A DNA stretch of 64,000 nt from Candidatus Sulfotelmatobacter kueseliae (GTDB lineage: Bacteria; Acidobacteriota; Terriglobia; Terriglobales; Acidobacteriaceae), in NCBI GenBank assembly GCA_900290255.1, contig OMOD01000150.1, positions 73,553-137,552 of the forward strand. The letters run 5' to 3'. Under the pieces are notes generated by a model. That model did no database searches, was not told where the DNA came from, and saw only the letters and a list, made by a program, of their open reading frames with translations. Positions 18,848 through 25,716 of the stretch are shown in pieces. The position numbers were made by a program, and so were the translations under genes. The stretch's first letter is position 1; each line of letters opens with the position of its first letter.

Positions 18848-19780
18848 ATGTCTGTCTGGCCGCGTCGCTCATTGCTCCCCGTCCTCGTGTGTCTTTTGTT
18901 CGTTTCTCATCTCGCAGCTCAAAGCCGCATCGATTGCAGCGCTCTCCATAGCCGCATCCTCAAACAAATCGTTCACTACTGCGTGTACCTTCCCTCAGGC
19001 TACGATGCCGGCGCAAGTCAGCATCCCGTCCGCCGCTACCCCGTGCTCTATTTCCTTCACGGGCTAGGTGACAACGAGCAGACTCTGTTCAACAGCGGTG
19101 GCTGGACCCTGCTGGACGACCTGCGCAGCCATCAGAAGATCGGCGATTTTCTGATCGTTGTACCTGAGGGGCGGCGCAGCTTTTACATCAATTCGGCCGA
19201 TGGTTCCGTCCGTTACAACGATTTTTTCTTGCAGGAATTTCTGCCCTCTATCGACCACGCGTATCGTGTTCTCCCCGGCCGCGCCGGGCGGGCCATCAGC
19301 GGAGTCTCCATGGGCGGCTACGGAGCCTTGCGTTTCGCCTTCGCGCATCCGGAATTGTTCTCGGCGGTGAGCGCGCAGAGCGCGGCTTTGATCACCGAGT
19401 CTCCTCGGCAACTGGACGCCGCATCGCAGGCGGGTTCGCCGCTCGGCGGCGTGTTGGCCGCTGTTTTCGGGAAGCCGATCAACGTCGCCCACTGGAATGA
19501 CAACAATCCGTTTGTTCTGGCCAAGAAAAATGTCGCAGGCCTCAAGAAAATGGCGATCTACCTCAACTGCGGCCAGGATGACAACTACGGGTTTGAAACC
19601 GGAGCCGCACTGCTGCACGACGAAATGGAGAAGGAAGGCGTGCCACACGAATATCACGCGTACCCCGGCGATCACAGCATCAGCTATTTCCTGGCGCACT
19701 TCGCTGAAGTGATGGAGTTCCATTCCCGGGAATTTGGACGCTTGCCAGCTGCCCGTGTCTCAACTGAGCGTAGACACTGA
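18848..19780 (+). CDS. Secreted esterase, alpha/beta hydrolase of the esterase D/antigen 85 type
   Basis: 310 residues from ATG 18848 (GTG 18842 and TTG 18803 are upstream alternatives). A signal peptide (LLPVLVCLLFVSHLAAQ) predicts export. Catalytic residues seen: oxyanion segment YFLHGLGDN, nucleophile Ser in ISGVSMGGYGAL, acid in CGQDDNYG, and His in YPGDHSISY, the order of alpha/beta hydrolases. The family (Esterase, PF00756) includes S-formylglutathione hydrolases, feruloyl esterases and mycolyltransferases; the exported form suggests polymer or side-chain de-esterification. A LacI-type regulator follows on the same strand after about 115 bp and may control it or a carbohydrate locus (inference). 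Substrate not determinable. Confidence 0.88.
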   Translation: MSVWPRRSLLPVLVCLLFVSHLAAQSRIDCSALHSRILKQIVHYCVYLPSGYDAGASQHPVRRYPVLYFLHGLGDNEQTLFNSGGWTLLDDLRSHQKIGDFLIVVPEGRRSFYINSADGSVRYNDFFLQEFLPSIDHAYRVLPGRAGRAISGVSMGGYGALRFAFAHPELFSAVSAQSAALITESPRQLDAASQAGSPLGGVLAAVFGKPINVAHWNDNNPFVLAKKNVAGLKKMAIYLNCGQDDNYGFETGAALLHDEMEKEGVPHEYHAYPGDHSISYFLAHFAEVMEFHSREFGRLPAARVSTERRH

Positions 19781-19783
19781 GCT

Positions 19784-19795
19784 TGAAACGTTTTA
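19784..19795. promoter_or_regulatory. Candidate LacI-family operator
   Basis: TGAAACGTTTTA is an almost perfect palindrome around the central CG and resembles the TGAAACGTTTCA-type operators of many LacI/GalR regulators. It starts right after the esterase stop and about 100 bp before the lacI-type gene, so it could mediate autoregulation. Only one copy was noticed; no matching -35/-10 pair could be fixed. Confidence 0.4.
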
Positions 19796-19896
19796 TATTG
19801 AGCACCGGAAAGCTGTTCGTTCTGGTCGCCCATTCGGCCCGTTACACGAGACTCGTGACGTAGAACCTTCCTGGCCGGACCGGCGCAGAACTTCCC

Positions 19897-20964
19897 ATGA
19901 ACCCTCCGGTCACAATGCGGCAGATTGCGGAGCGGGCCCGAGTGTCCATTGGCACGGTGTCGCACGTAATCAACGATACGGCCAAGGTGCGGGAGAAGCT
20001 GAGGCAGCGGGTGCTGGAGGCGATTCGCAGCCTGGGTTATCAGCCCAGCCAGCTGGCGCGGGGGCTACGCCGGAACCAGACCAGCATGCTGGTCATGATC
20101 ATCCCGGATGTGACCAACCCGTTTTTCCCCGCGGTGGTGCGCGGCGTCGAGGATGTTGCCTACAGTAGTTCTCTTCGTCTTGTACTGTGCAATACCGATA
20201 ACGACCCGCGCAAAGAAATCTCGTATCTGAACGAGCTGCGGGCCTATCGTCCTGCGGGATGGCTGGTGATTCCGGCAGCAGACAGCGAGATCGCGGCCCA
20301 CTTGAAATCCCCGGTTCCCGGATCTCCCGTGGTCTGCCTTGACCGGCAGCCCAAGGGCTGGAGCGGAGACGTGGTGCTGGTGGCTAACGAGGCGGGAGCC
20401 TATAGCGCCACGCGACATCTGCTGCGCATGGGTCACCGCCAGCTAGCGGTGATTACCGGCCCGTTACATCTGGCCAACGCCGTGGAAAGATTGAATGGAT
20501 TCAAGCGCGCCCTTGCCGAGGCCAAGGTCTCCATCGAACCGGACTATGTTCAGGAAGCCCGTTTCGAACGCAACAGCGGGTATCACGCGGCCAAGCGGCT
20601 GCTGGGAATGTTGCCCCGGCCCACGGCGATTTTTGCCTGCAATGATCTGATGGCGCTGGGCGTGCTGCTGGCGGCTCGTGAACTGGGTCTGCACTGTCCC
20701 GAAGAGCTATCCATTGTGGGATTTGATAATCTCGATTTCGCTGAATTCACCGCGCCCGCGCTGACCACAGTGTGCCAGCCCGGCTATCAACTGGGAACCA
20801 CGGCGGCGCGCCTTTTGTTGGAACGGATTGCCGGTCTGAAGCAGCCTCCGCAGAGGGTAGTTCTGCCGACTGAGTTGAAAATCCGCAATTCGGTTGCTTC
20901 TCCGTCCAGCGCGCATTCTGCTCCCGAACGGAAGCAGAGCGGAGAGGTAGCCGAGGTCTGTTAA
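19897..20964 (+). CDS. LacI/GalR-family transcriptional regulator
   Basis: 355 residues. N-terminal helix-turn-helix with the classic MRQIAERARVSIGTVSHVIN pattern and hinge helix QPSQLARGLRRNQT, then a periplasmic-binding-protein-like sensor (MLVMIIPDVTNPFFPAVVRG, FACNDLMALGVLLAARELG, LSIVGFDNLDFAEFTAPALTTV). It binds operators as a dimer and is released or activated by a small ligand, usually a sugar. The start at 19897 may be replaced by ATG 19915, which directly opens the HTH. A palindromic operator candidate lies upstream. No sugar transporter or glycoside hydrolase is adjacent; the tRNA-Ser integration site follows. Confidence 0.94.
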   Translation: MNPPVTMRQIAERARVSIGTVSHVINDTAKVREKLRQRVLEAIRSLGYQPSQLARGLRRNQTSMLVMIIPDVTNPFFPAVVRGVEDVAYSSSLRLVLCNTDNDPRKEISYLNELRAYRPAGWLVIPAADSEIAAHLKSPVPGSPVVCLDRQPKGWSGDVVLVANEAGAYSATRHLLRMGHRQLAVITGPLHLANAVERLNGFKRALAEAKVSIEPDYVQEARFERNSGYHAAKRLLGMLPRPTAIFACNDLMALGVLLAARELGLHCPEELSIVGFDNLDFAEFTAPALTTVCQPGYQLGTTAARLLLERIAGLKQPPQRVVLPTELKIRNSVASPSSAHSAPERKQSGEVAEVC

Positions 20965-21132
20965 AACTCCCGTGGGGCCTGCCCTTTGCGGAGTGTTCAG
21001 TCTGGGGAAACCCCTTAACACAGAAGTCGGCGGTTATTGGATCTGGTTCGGCCCGAAGCAGAGCGCGATGACTGTGCGAATGGGCAGCACATCTCTGATA
21101 ATATTGACTGTAAGTTATTGAGTATAAAGAGT

Positions 21133-21171
21133 GGAGGGATGCGTGAGCGGTTGAAACGGGCGGTCTTGAAA
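21133..21171 (+). repeat. attL: partial tRNA-Ser copy (5' half)
   Basis: 39 bp identical to the first 39 bases of the intact tRNA-Ser(UGA) at 38528-38566, running from the acceptor 5' strand through the D arm to the anticodon loop (ending CTTGAAA). After that the sequences diverge (GTGG here versus ACCG in the tRNA). The upstream bases also resemble each other (TATTGAGTATAAAG here, TATTGATTATAAAG at the right end), so the element brought its own similar promoter. This half gene is the host's displaced 5' part and cannot make tRNA. Confidence 0.9.
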
Positions 21172-21264
21172 GTGGCTCATACCCTTGCCGTGTACGTACA
21201 ATCAATCACTTAGCTTGCATGATTTCCGTGATATTCCCCCGAAATACATCCTGTTTGTGGCATT

Positions 21265-21292
21265 TGGGCACTAATCGGGCACCTAGTGCCCA
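21265..21292. promoter_or_regulatory. Putative integrase arm-type site, left end
   Basis: TGGGCACTAATCGGGCACCT...TGCCCA: GGGCACTA followed by GGGCACC and an inverted GTGCCC within 28 bp. Near-identical arrangements occur at 38465-38490 (between the integrase operon and the tRNA) and at 36286-36308. Repeats close to both att cores with the same motif are what tyrosine integrases use as arm-binding sites (inference). Confidence 0.5.
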
Positions 21293-21346
21293 ATCGAGAA
21301 GTGCGGCGAATGTAAAACGAAACTGCTGCCGTACTGCGATTATGCG

Positions 21347-22084
21347 ATGCAATGTGCGATGATTTCCATGATGAGGTTGCTTGTATCGACTGAGGTCCCG
21401 ATTACTCTGGAGTGGATCAGGTCGCTGTCCACTCTGGCCGCTTGCCTAGTTGCTCTCGCAGTTGCCTTGTGGGGCGAGAGCATGAAGCGATGGTTCTACA
21501 AGCCGAAGCTCGACCTGGAAGCGCTGGTGCGACGGCCCGACGCGGAGAAGGTAATGCGCGAGGCCGTGACGTTAGATTCCTATGATGAGCCTATGACCAC
21601 GAGGTTCGAGGCGTGGTTCTTTCGCCTGGCGATCAGCAACCTCAGCAAGACTCCAGCGCGCGAAGTGCAGGTCTACTTGAAGAGGATCGAGAAGGCAGAC
21701 GGAACGGTGGTCGCTAAGTTCACACCGATGCACCTGAAGTGGACGAACACGACCTCCACCACGCGCAAAGTGCTCTTAAAGGAACTTCCAATTCTCTGTG
21801 ACTTTATCCACGTCAGCGATCCGCAGTACAGGCCACAACACGGTGAGAACCTTGGCGACGTGCCAACGGGTAGGGCGATCATGTGTCTGGATGTGGAGGC
21901 GACGAACACCGCACAGGGTCACCTACTAGGTCCTGGAGCGTATCGCTTCTACCTATACGTGGCAGCCGAGAACTCTCCCGCGCGTGACTTCACTGTCGAG
22001 GTGCGCTATGACGGTACGTGGACCACGAACCAGGACCAGATGTTCGATCAGGAAATCGGTTTTCGGATGAAAAAGTTGACCTAA
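21347..22084 (+). CDS. Membrane-anchored protein of unknown function
   Basis: 245 residues; several ATGs lie within the first 25 bases of the frame, so the exact start is uncertain. One N-terminal helix (LSTLAACLVALAVALWGESM) would anchor the protein, followed by basic MKRWFYKPKLDLEALV and a beta-rich soluble domain (FRLAISNLSKTPAREVQVYLKRIE; GAYRFYLYVAAENSPARDFTVEVRYDGTW). The pattern of helix plus Ig-like beta domain is common in short accessory proteins of mobile elements, but I recognise no family. First gene inside the element from attL, oriented inward. The promoter region between attL and this gene also carries the putative arm site. Confidence 0.7.
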   Translation: MQCAMISMMRLLVSTEVPITLEWIRSLSTLAACLVALAVALWGESMKRWFYKPKLDLEALVRRPDAEKVMREAVTLDSYDEPMTTRFEAWFFRLAISNLSKTPAREVQVYLKRIEKADGTVVAKFTPMHLKWTNTTSTTRKVLLKELPILCDFIHVSDPQYRPQHGENLGDVPTGRAIMCLDVEATNTAQGHLLGPGAYRFYLYVAAENSPARDFTVEVRYDGTWTTNQDQMFDQEIGFRMKKLT

Positions 22085-22296
22085 AGGACCGGGCACCGGG
22101 CCTCGGGTTGACACCGTTGGCCCGCCTTCCTGCGGGACTGAAAGTTGGTTCAGAAGAGCAGGCCTCCGACCCGCCCGTGACGCAACAGCGGGCGTTCTGA
22201 TTTCGTAACAAGTGACCACGCTAGTAAACAGGGGAACCGGAAGAACTAGTACGATGCTGGGCAAAAGAAGTGCTATTGAGGGAAATGGACTTTTCT

Positions 22297-22686
22297 ATGG
22301 GGTTTGTTCTGGACTTCGACGCAAGGAACAACATCCTGCGCGTAACTGTAGAAGGCCGAGTGACAGATGCGATTCTGTTGGATTTCTACGCAACAACGGC
22401 AAAGTATGTGGCGTCTCATCCGTGTCGCGGCATTCTTGACTTCTCGGAGGTGGCGGAGTTTGAAGCTTCGAGCGACACCATAAGGAAACTGGCGGCAACT
22501 CCACCCGCATTCCCACCCGCATATATGCGCGTCTTCGTGAGTCCGGGAGCTTTCATTTACGGGATGGGGCGCATGTTTCAGATACTTAGCGAAGAAACTC
22601 GCCCTAATTTCCAGGTGGTTCATACGATGGACGCAGCGTACCGTTTGCTCCGGGTGGAATCACCGGAGTTTAGTCCCGTAAGCTGA
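22297..22686 (+). CDS. STAS/SpoIIAA-like small cytoplasmic protein
   Basis: 129 residues from ATG 22297; ATG 22285 in the same frame is possible, but a GAGGGAA RBS is better spaced for 22297. The alternating beta-alpha pattern (GFVLDFDARNNILRVTVEGRVTDA, GILDFSEVAEFEASSDTIRKLA, YMRVFVSPGAFIYGMGRMFQILSE) resembles stand-alone SpoIIAA/STAS-like proteins, which usually sense or bind partners, often in signalling. No phosphorylatable Ser in a clear DS-type anti-sigma antagonist motif was identified. No partner kinase is adjacent. The stretch before it (22085-22296) is non-coding with a possible TTGACA. Confidence 0.55.
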   Translation: MGFVLDFDARNNILRVTVEGRVTDAILLDFYATTAKYVASHPCRGILDFSEVAEFEASSDTIRKLAATPPAFPPAYMRVFVSPGAFIYGMGRMFQILSEETRPNFQVVHTMDAAYRLLRVESPEFSPVS

Positions 22687-23520
22687 CCGCCGTGCGTTGG
22701 GCGGTTGTTGAAAATCGCCAATTATACTCATTGACCCTTTGTCGCCGTGACTTCAGGCCGGGGCACCGGGGCCTTGGATTCATTCCTCAGCCCCGGCTTT
22801 CCCATGGCCAGCAGTATGCTCAACATGCCGGTTGCGGGCCTCGAATGGTCGCCGTGGCTGGAAGCACCCCATCGGATCATCCGCCACACTCACGAGACTC
22901 CGAAGCTTGGTTTCCCATCAATCGCCGCGCTGACTTGCGGTCAAGTCGCGCACCGTGCAATGGGTTGTGCAATGGGAATGCGGCGGTTTTCCGGGCTCTG
23001 CCAGTCTTTGGCTTGAACGATGGTTTCGTAGGTTCCGTCGCTGGATTCGTGAAGGGAACGATCTTACAGGCGCGAGAAAAGAAGGGTGAAACAGGTGGGG
23101 GGGGTATACCGCACGAGGGGATTTTGCTACACCTGACCTTGGGGAGCGCGTTAACGCGGGGTTGCGCGGGGGCGCGGGGAGTGGGGAGGCGTAAAACCAA
23201 CCCCGGTGGGGGAGGAGGTGTAGCCGAATTTTCCCAGCCCGCCCGCCCAAAACCGAGGCTCCTCGCTGAGCTTGTTACGAAAGCCGGATAGATTTGGCCG
23301 AGAATGCATTGGACCCGGAAGCATCGCGGGCCCGTTGACCGCATATTGCCGCCGGATAAGCTTTGCGCAATGATAGCGATACGCCGATAGGTGTCAGCTC
23401 AGGCTCTTACGATGTTCCGCTTTCGTAACAGGTCTGGATTCCCGTGATCTGAACGCGGGAGACTGTGATACTGCGAGACGGTATCTTGTTTATCTACAAA
23501 AGAGGATTGGGGCACATTCC
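22687..23520. other. Long gene-poor stretch in element cargo region
   Basis: 834 bp with no gene I can support. It contains G-rich runs (a run of eight G near 23097 and several GGGG tracts to 23220) and overlapping ORFs on both strands with biased, unlikely compositions. A reverse-strand reading between about 22950 and 23060 looks protein-like for some 40 residues (contains YETIVQAKDWQSPENRR) but has a stop right upstream and no start, so at most a decayed fragment. Confidence 0.4.
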
Positions 23521-23733
23521 ATGAGCAAATATCTGACAAGTATCATCTGTGGCTTAGTGTCCGTGTCTTGTGCAACACCTTTTTGCAGCTCGCAGAATTG
23601 CGCTAACCATTTGGAGAGTCAACCTTGGCATTGCGTCTACGGGACATGCCACGATGACATATATGCGTATGTCCCCAACTTCGACGGCCCCGAGTCGACC
23701 TCCATTGGGTGCTCGAAGCAGATCGTATCTTGA
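23521..23733 (+). CDS. Small cysteine-rich secreted peptide, unknown
   Basis: 70 residues; a GAGGATTGGGG RBS precedes the ATG. N-terminal hydrophobic stretch (YLTSIICGLVSVSCATPFC) looks like a signal peptide, possibly a lipoprotein one. The remaining about 50 residues have several cysteines (SSQNCANH, WHCVYGTCHDD, IGCSKQ) consistent with an exported disulfide-stabilised peptide. It ends 8 bp before the GTG of the next secreted protein, so the two probably form a coupled pair. No family recognised. Reading-frame evidence is moderate given the short length. Confidence 0.5.
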   Translation: MSKYLTSIICGLVSVSCATPFCSSQNCANHLESQPWHCVYGTCHDDIYAYVPNFDGPESTSIGCSKQIVS

Positions 23734-23741
23734 GGTGACGT

Positions 23742-24911
23742 GTGCACAAGAGTGTCCTCGCCCTGACCGTTCTGCTTGGAGCCGTTCTGTCGCTTAGAGC
23801 GGGAGCGCAAACAGGCTCCGAGGCTGTGGCGGCGGGATCTGTATCTGCTGAGGTACCGGTGTATCGCGTCTCCTTCGAACGGCGAGAGGCCGTCCAGGGC
23901 ATTAGCGCTTCCTCGGCAATTAAACTGCCCTTCGAGTGCACAACCGACGGAACTGTTTTCGTTAGCTTTGTCACTGTAGCGGCTGGCGTCGGCCTTCCGG
24001 CTCCTCCTGCGCCCCCGCCTGTGCGGTTGGTCTCTGTCTCCCCGGCAGGTAAGGGTCAGACCTTCGAACTTGGTCAGATTTCTGATCTTTATGTCTCAAG
24101 GGAAGTCGATCACTACGTCAGCGAGTCCGAGGTGATCTTCCTAGTGAGCGCAGCGCGAGAGTATAGACCGGAAAAACGCTCCTACGCGATGAAGGGCGGT
24201 GGCCGGGGCGAACTTACCATCAATGCCGCCGAGCAGCACCGGTATATCCTGATCTTTAGCCGTGATGGCACGTATCGGCGGACGATCGAAATCGAGGATC
24301 TCCCGCTCCGCATACAGAATCTTGGTGTTTTTCCATCAGGCGTGTTTCTTGCCTACGGCTATGACCCGAAGGACGAATCACCGAAACTGGCGATGCTGAA
24401 GGAGGACGGCACTCTATTGAGGCCTTTGCAGATCCAGGAAGCCGAGGTGCCGGAATCAATGATCGGGAAAGCCGCCGGAGCGCCTCCAGGGGTTATGGCG
24501 CGCGCGCAGTTCGTGCCGGAGGACCGTTCGATTATCATCGTTCAGAGCGAGAGCACTTTCCCACTGCTAGAGGTCAGCGAGGGCGGAACAATTAGAGCGA
24601 TCCATCCAAAACTGCCAAAGGATTCTCGGATTAAAGCCCTGATTCCCAGCGACCGAAACCTGTACGCGATCGTTGGGCAACCAAGAGCGGATCCCGCCTC
24701 CCAAGGAACTATCTACGAGCTACGCCCGGAGGACGGTAACGTACTGAGACGCTTTGACCTGAGTGACGGACGAGCGCCATCAGAGATTGCTTGTATCCAC
24801 GAGCAACAATTTCTCTCGCTCGATTACGGCGACGGCAAAATCTTACCTTTGATCGGCTCGGTTGAATCCGCAAATGCCGCAGATCAACAGAAGAGGCGGG
24901 CCAGGGACTAG
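23742..24911 (+). CDS. Secreted propeller-like protein of unknown function
   Basis: 389 residues from GTG 23742 (RBS GAGGTGAC). Signal peptide KSVLALTVLLGAVLSLRAGAQ predicts export. The mature part has repeated beta-strand blocks (GVFPSGVFLAYGYDP, DRSIIIVQSESTFPLLEV, DRNLYAIVGQPRAD, TIYELRPEDGNVLRRFDLSDG) like six- or seven-bladed propellers of NHL/SMP-30-like type, but no family can be named. A Pro-rich linker (GLPAPPAPPPV) lies near residue 86. It belongs to the element cargo and follows the Cys-rich peptide by 8 bp. Similar exported propellers are frequent in acidobacterial chromosomes, so it could be host-derived cargo. Confidence 0.7.
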   Translation: MHKSVLALTVLLGAVLSLRAGAQTGSEAVAAGSVSAEVPVYRVSFERREAVQGISASSAIKLPFECTTDGTVFVSFVTVAAGVGLPAPPAPPPVRLVSVSPAGKGQTFELGQISDLYVSREVDHYVSESEVIFLVSAAREYRPEKRSYAMKGGGRGELTINAAEQHRYILIFSRDGTYRRTIEIEDLPLRIQNLGVFPSGVFLAYGYDPKDESPKLAMLKEDGTLLRPLQIQEAEVPESMIGKAAGAPPGVMARAQFVPEDRSIIIVQSESTFPLLEVSEGGTIRAIHPKLPKDSRIKALIPSDRNLYAIVGQPRADPASQGTIYELRPEDGNVLRRFDLSDGRAPSEIACIHEQQFLSLDYGDGKILPLIGSVESANAADQQKRRARD

Positions 24912-25011
24912 GTAGATAGCTGTCGAAATCAGGCCTCTCTCCGAGTAGAGGAGTCCAGATAGGCTGTAGGTTTTCCTTGGCTGTGTCCGCCGTTTCCAGC
25001 TGCGTGCCCGT

Positions 25012-25380
25012 TTAGGTCCACCATGGCACCACCGGGATCTCCTCCCTCACAGACCCCCGGGAATTGCCCGACCCCTGCCCGCCAAAGCGATCGACATTAA
25101 AGCTACTTACGCCCGCGAACACAGCAAGCAACACGACCCCGATGGCAATCGCCAAGCCGAGAAGTGCTATCCATGTGCCCTGAGACTCCTGATCTGAAAC
25201 AGGGTCGGGCGCTCGCTTCCGAACTTGAGTGTGCAGCGCAGCCGCCATGTCGGACGTTGCTTTTGGAACACTCGGCTGTCCCGACCCTGGGTCTGGGCGC
25301 TGCGTTCTCCGCCTCGCGTTCCGTTGTTCGCGATGTTCTTGTTCCCACTGGCGCTTGCGTTCTGGGTCTTTGTACGGCAC
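25012..25380 (-). CDS. Small basic protein with C-terminal membrane helix
   Basis: 122 residues from GTG 25380, chosen because GGAGGT sits 8 bases upstream. Begins MPYKDPERKRQWEQEHREQRNARRR, a highly charged helix; this opening is common in small phage or mobile-element proteins of the DUF-type 'YKDPERKR' group. The C-terminal half has a single hydrophobic helix (WIALLGLAIAIGVVLLAVFAGV), giving a tail-anchored topology. Last gene of the leftward block, convergent with the secreted propeller gene. Function unknown. Confidence 0.65.
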   Translation of the reverse strand: MPYKDPERKRQWEQEHREQRNARRRTQRPDPGSGQPSVPKATSDMAAALHTQVRKRAPDPVSDQESQGTWIALLGLAIAIGVVLLAVFAGVSSFNVDRFGGQGSGNSRGSVREEIPVVPWWT

Positions 25381-25482
25381 AAATTGTTACCTCCGCTCTT
25401 CTCTAGGAATTGCACGACCCGTCGTAAGGTCTTGCGTCGAACTGCCTTCCCCCCGCCCGGATTGCCTCAACCGGATGCTGGC

Positions 25483-25716
25483 TCAACCGGGTCGTGCTTT
25501 AATGGATGAATCTTTTTCTGATTCATACTCTTTGAGTACCTTCAAACACTTTGCCAGCTTGATCACCCGCACAGGCTCCCGCCGACAGATTTTCTCCAGC
25601 GTGTGCTGATTGATTCCCCTGCGCATGAATTCCCGTTTGGGAACTTTTGCGATCCGCGCCAATTGTTCAGTCTGGAATGGTGCGAGCGGTATTGTCGTCC
25701 AAACGCCCCTCAGCAT
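25483..25716 (-). CDS. Small putative DNA-binding protein after the R-M gene
   Basis: 77 residues. Contains PKREFMRRGINQHTLEKICRREPVRVIKLAKCLKVLKEYE, a helix-rich region with spacing like a minimal HTH. Its start overlaps the 3' end of the MmeI-like gene by 50 bp, so it is translationally linked. A regulator (C protein-like) or accessory of the R-M enzyme is possible but unproven; known C proteins usually lie upstream. No RBS stands out. Confidence 0.55.
   Translation of the reverse strand: MLRGVWTTIPLAPFQTEQLARIAKVPKREFMRRGINQHTLEKICRREPVRVIKLAKCLKVLKEYESEKDSSIKARPG

Noticed and set aside
21104-21128. TTGACT...TATAAA upstream of attL as a tRNA promoter
   Set aside because: The spacing is about 14 bases, too short for a standard -35/-10 pair, so the promoter cannot be assigned this way.
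22692-23291. 199-residue forward ORF in the cargo gap
   Set aside because: Composition is dominated by Arg/Gly/Pro with no domain, no RBS, and overlapping ORFs on the other strand are equally good, so it is probably chance.
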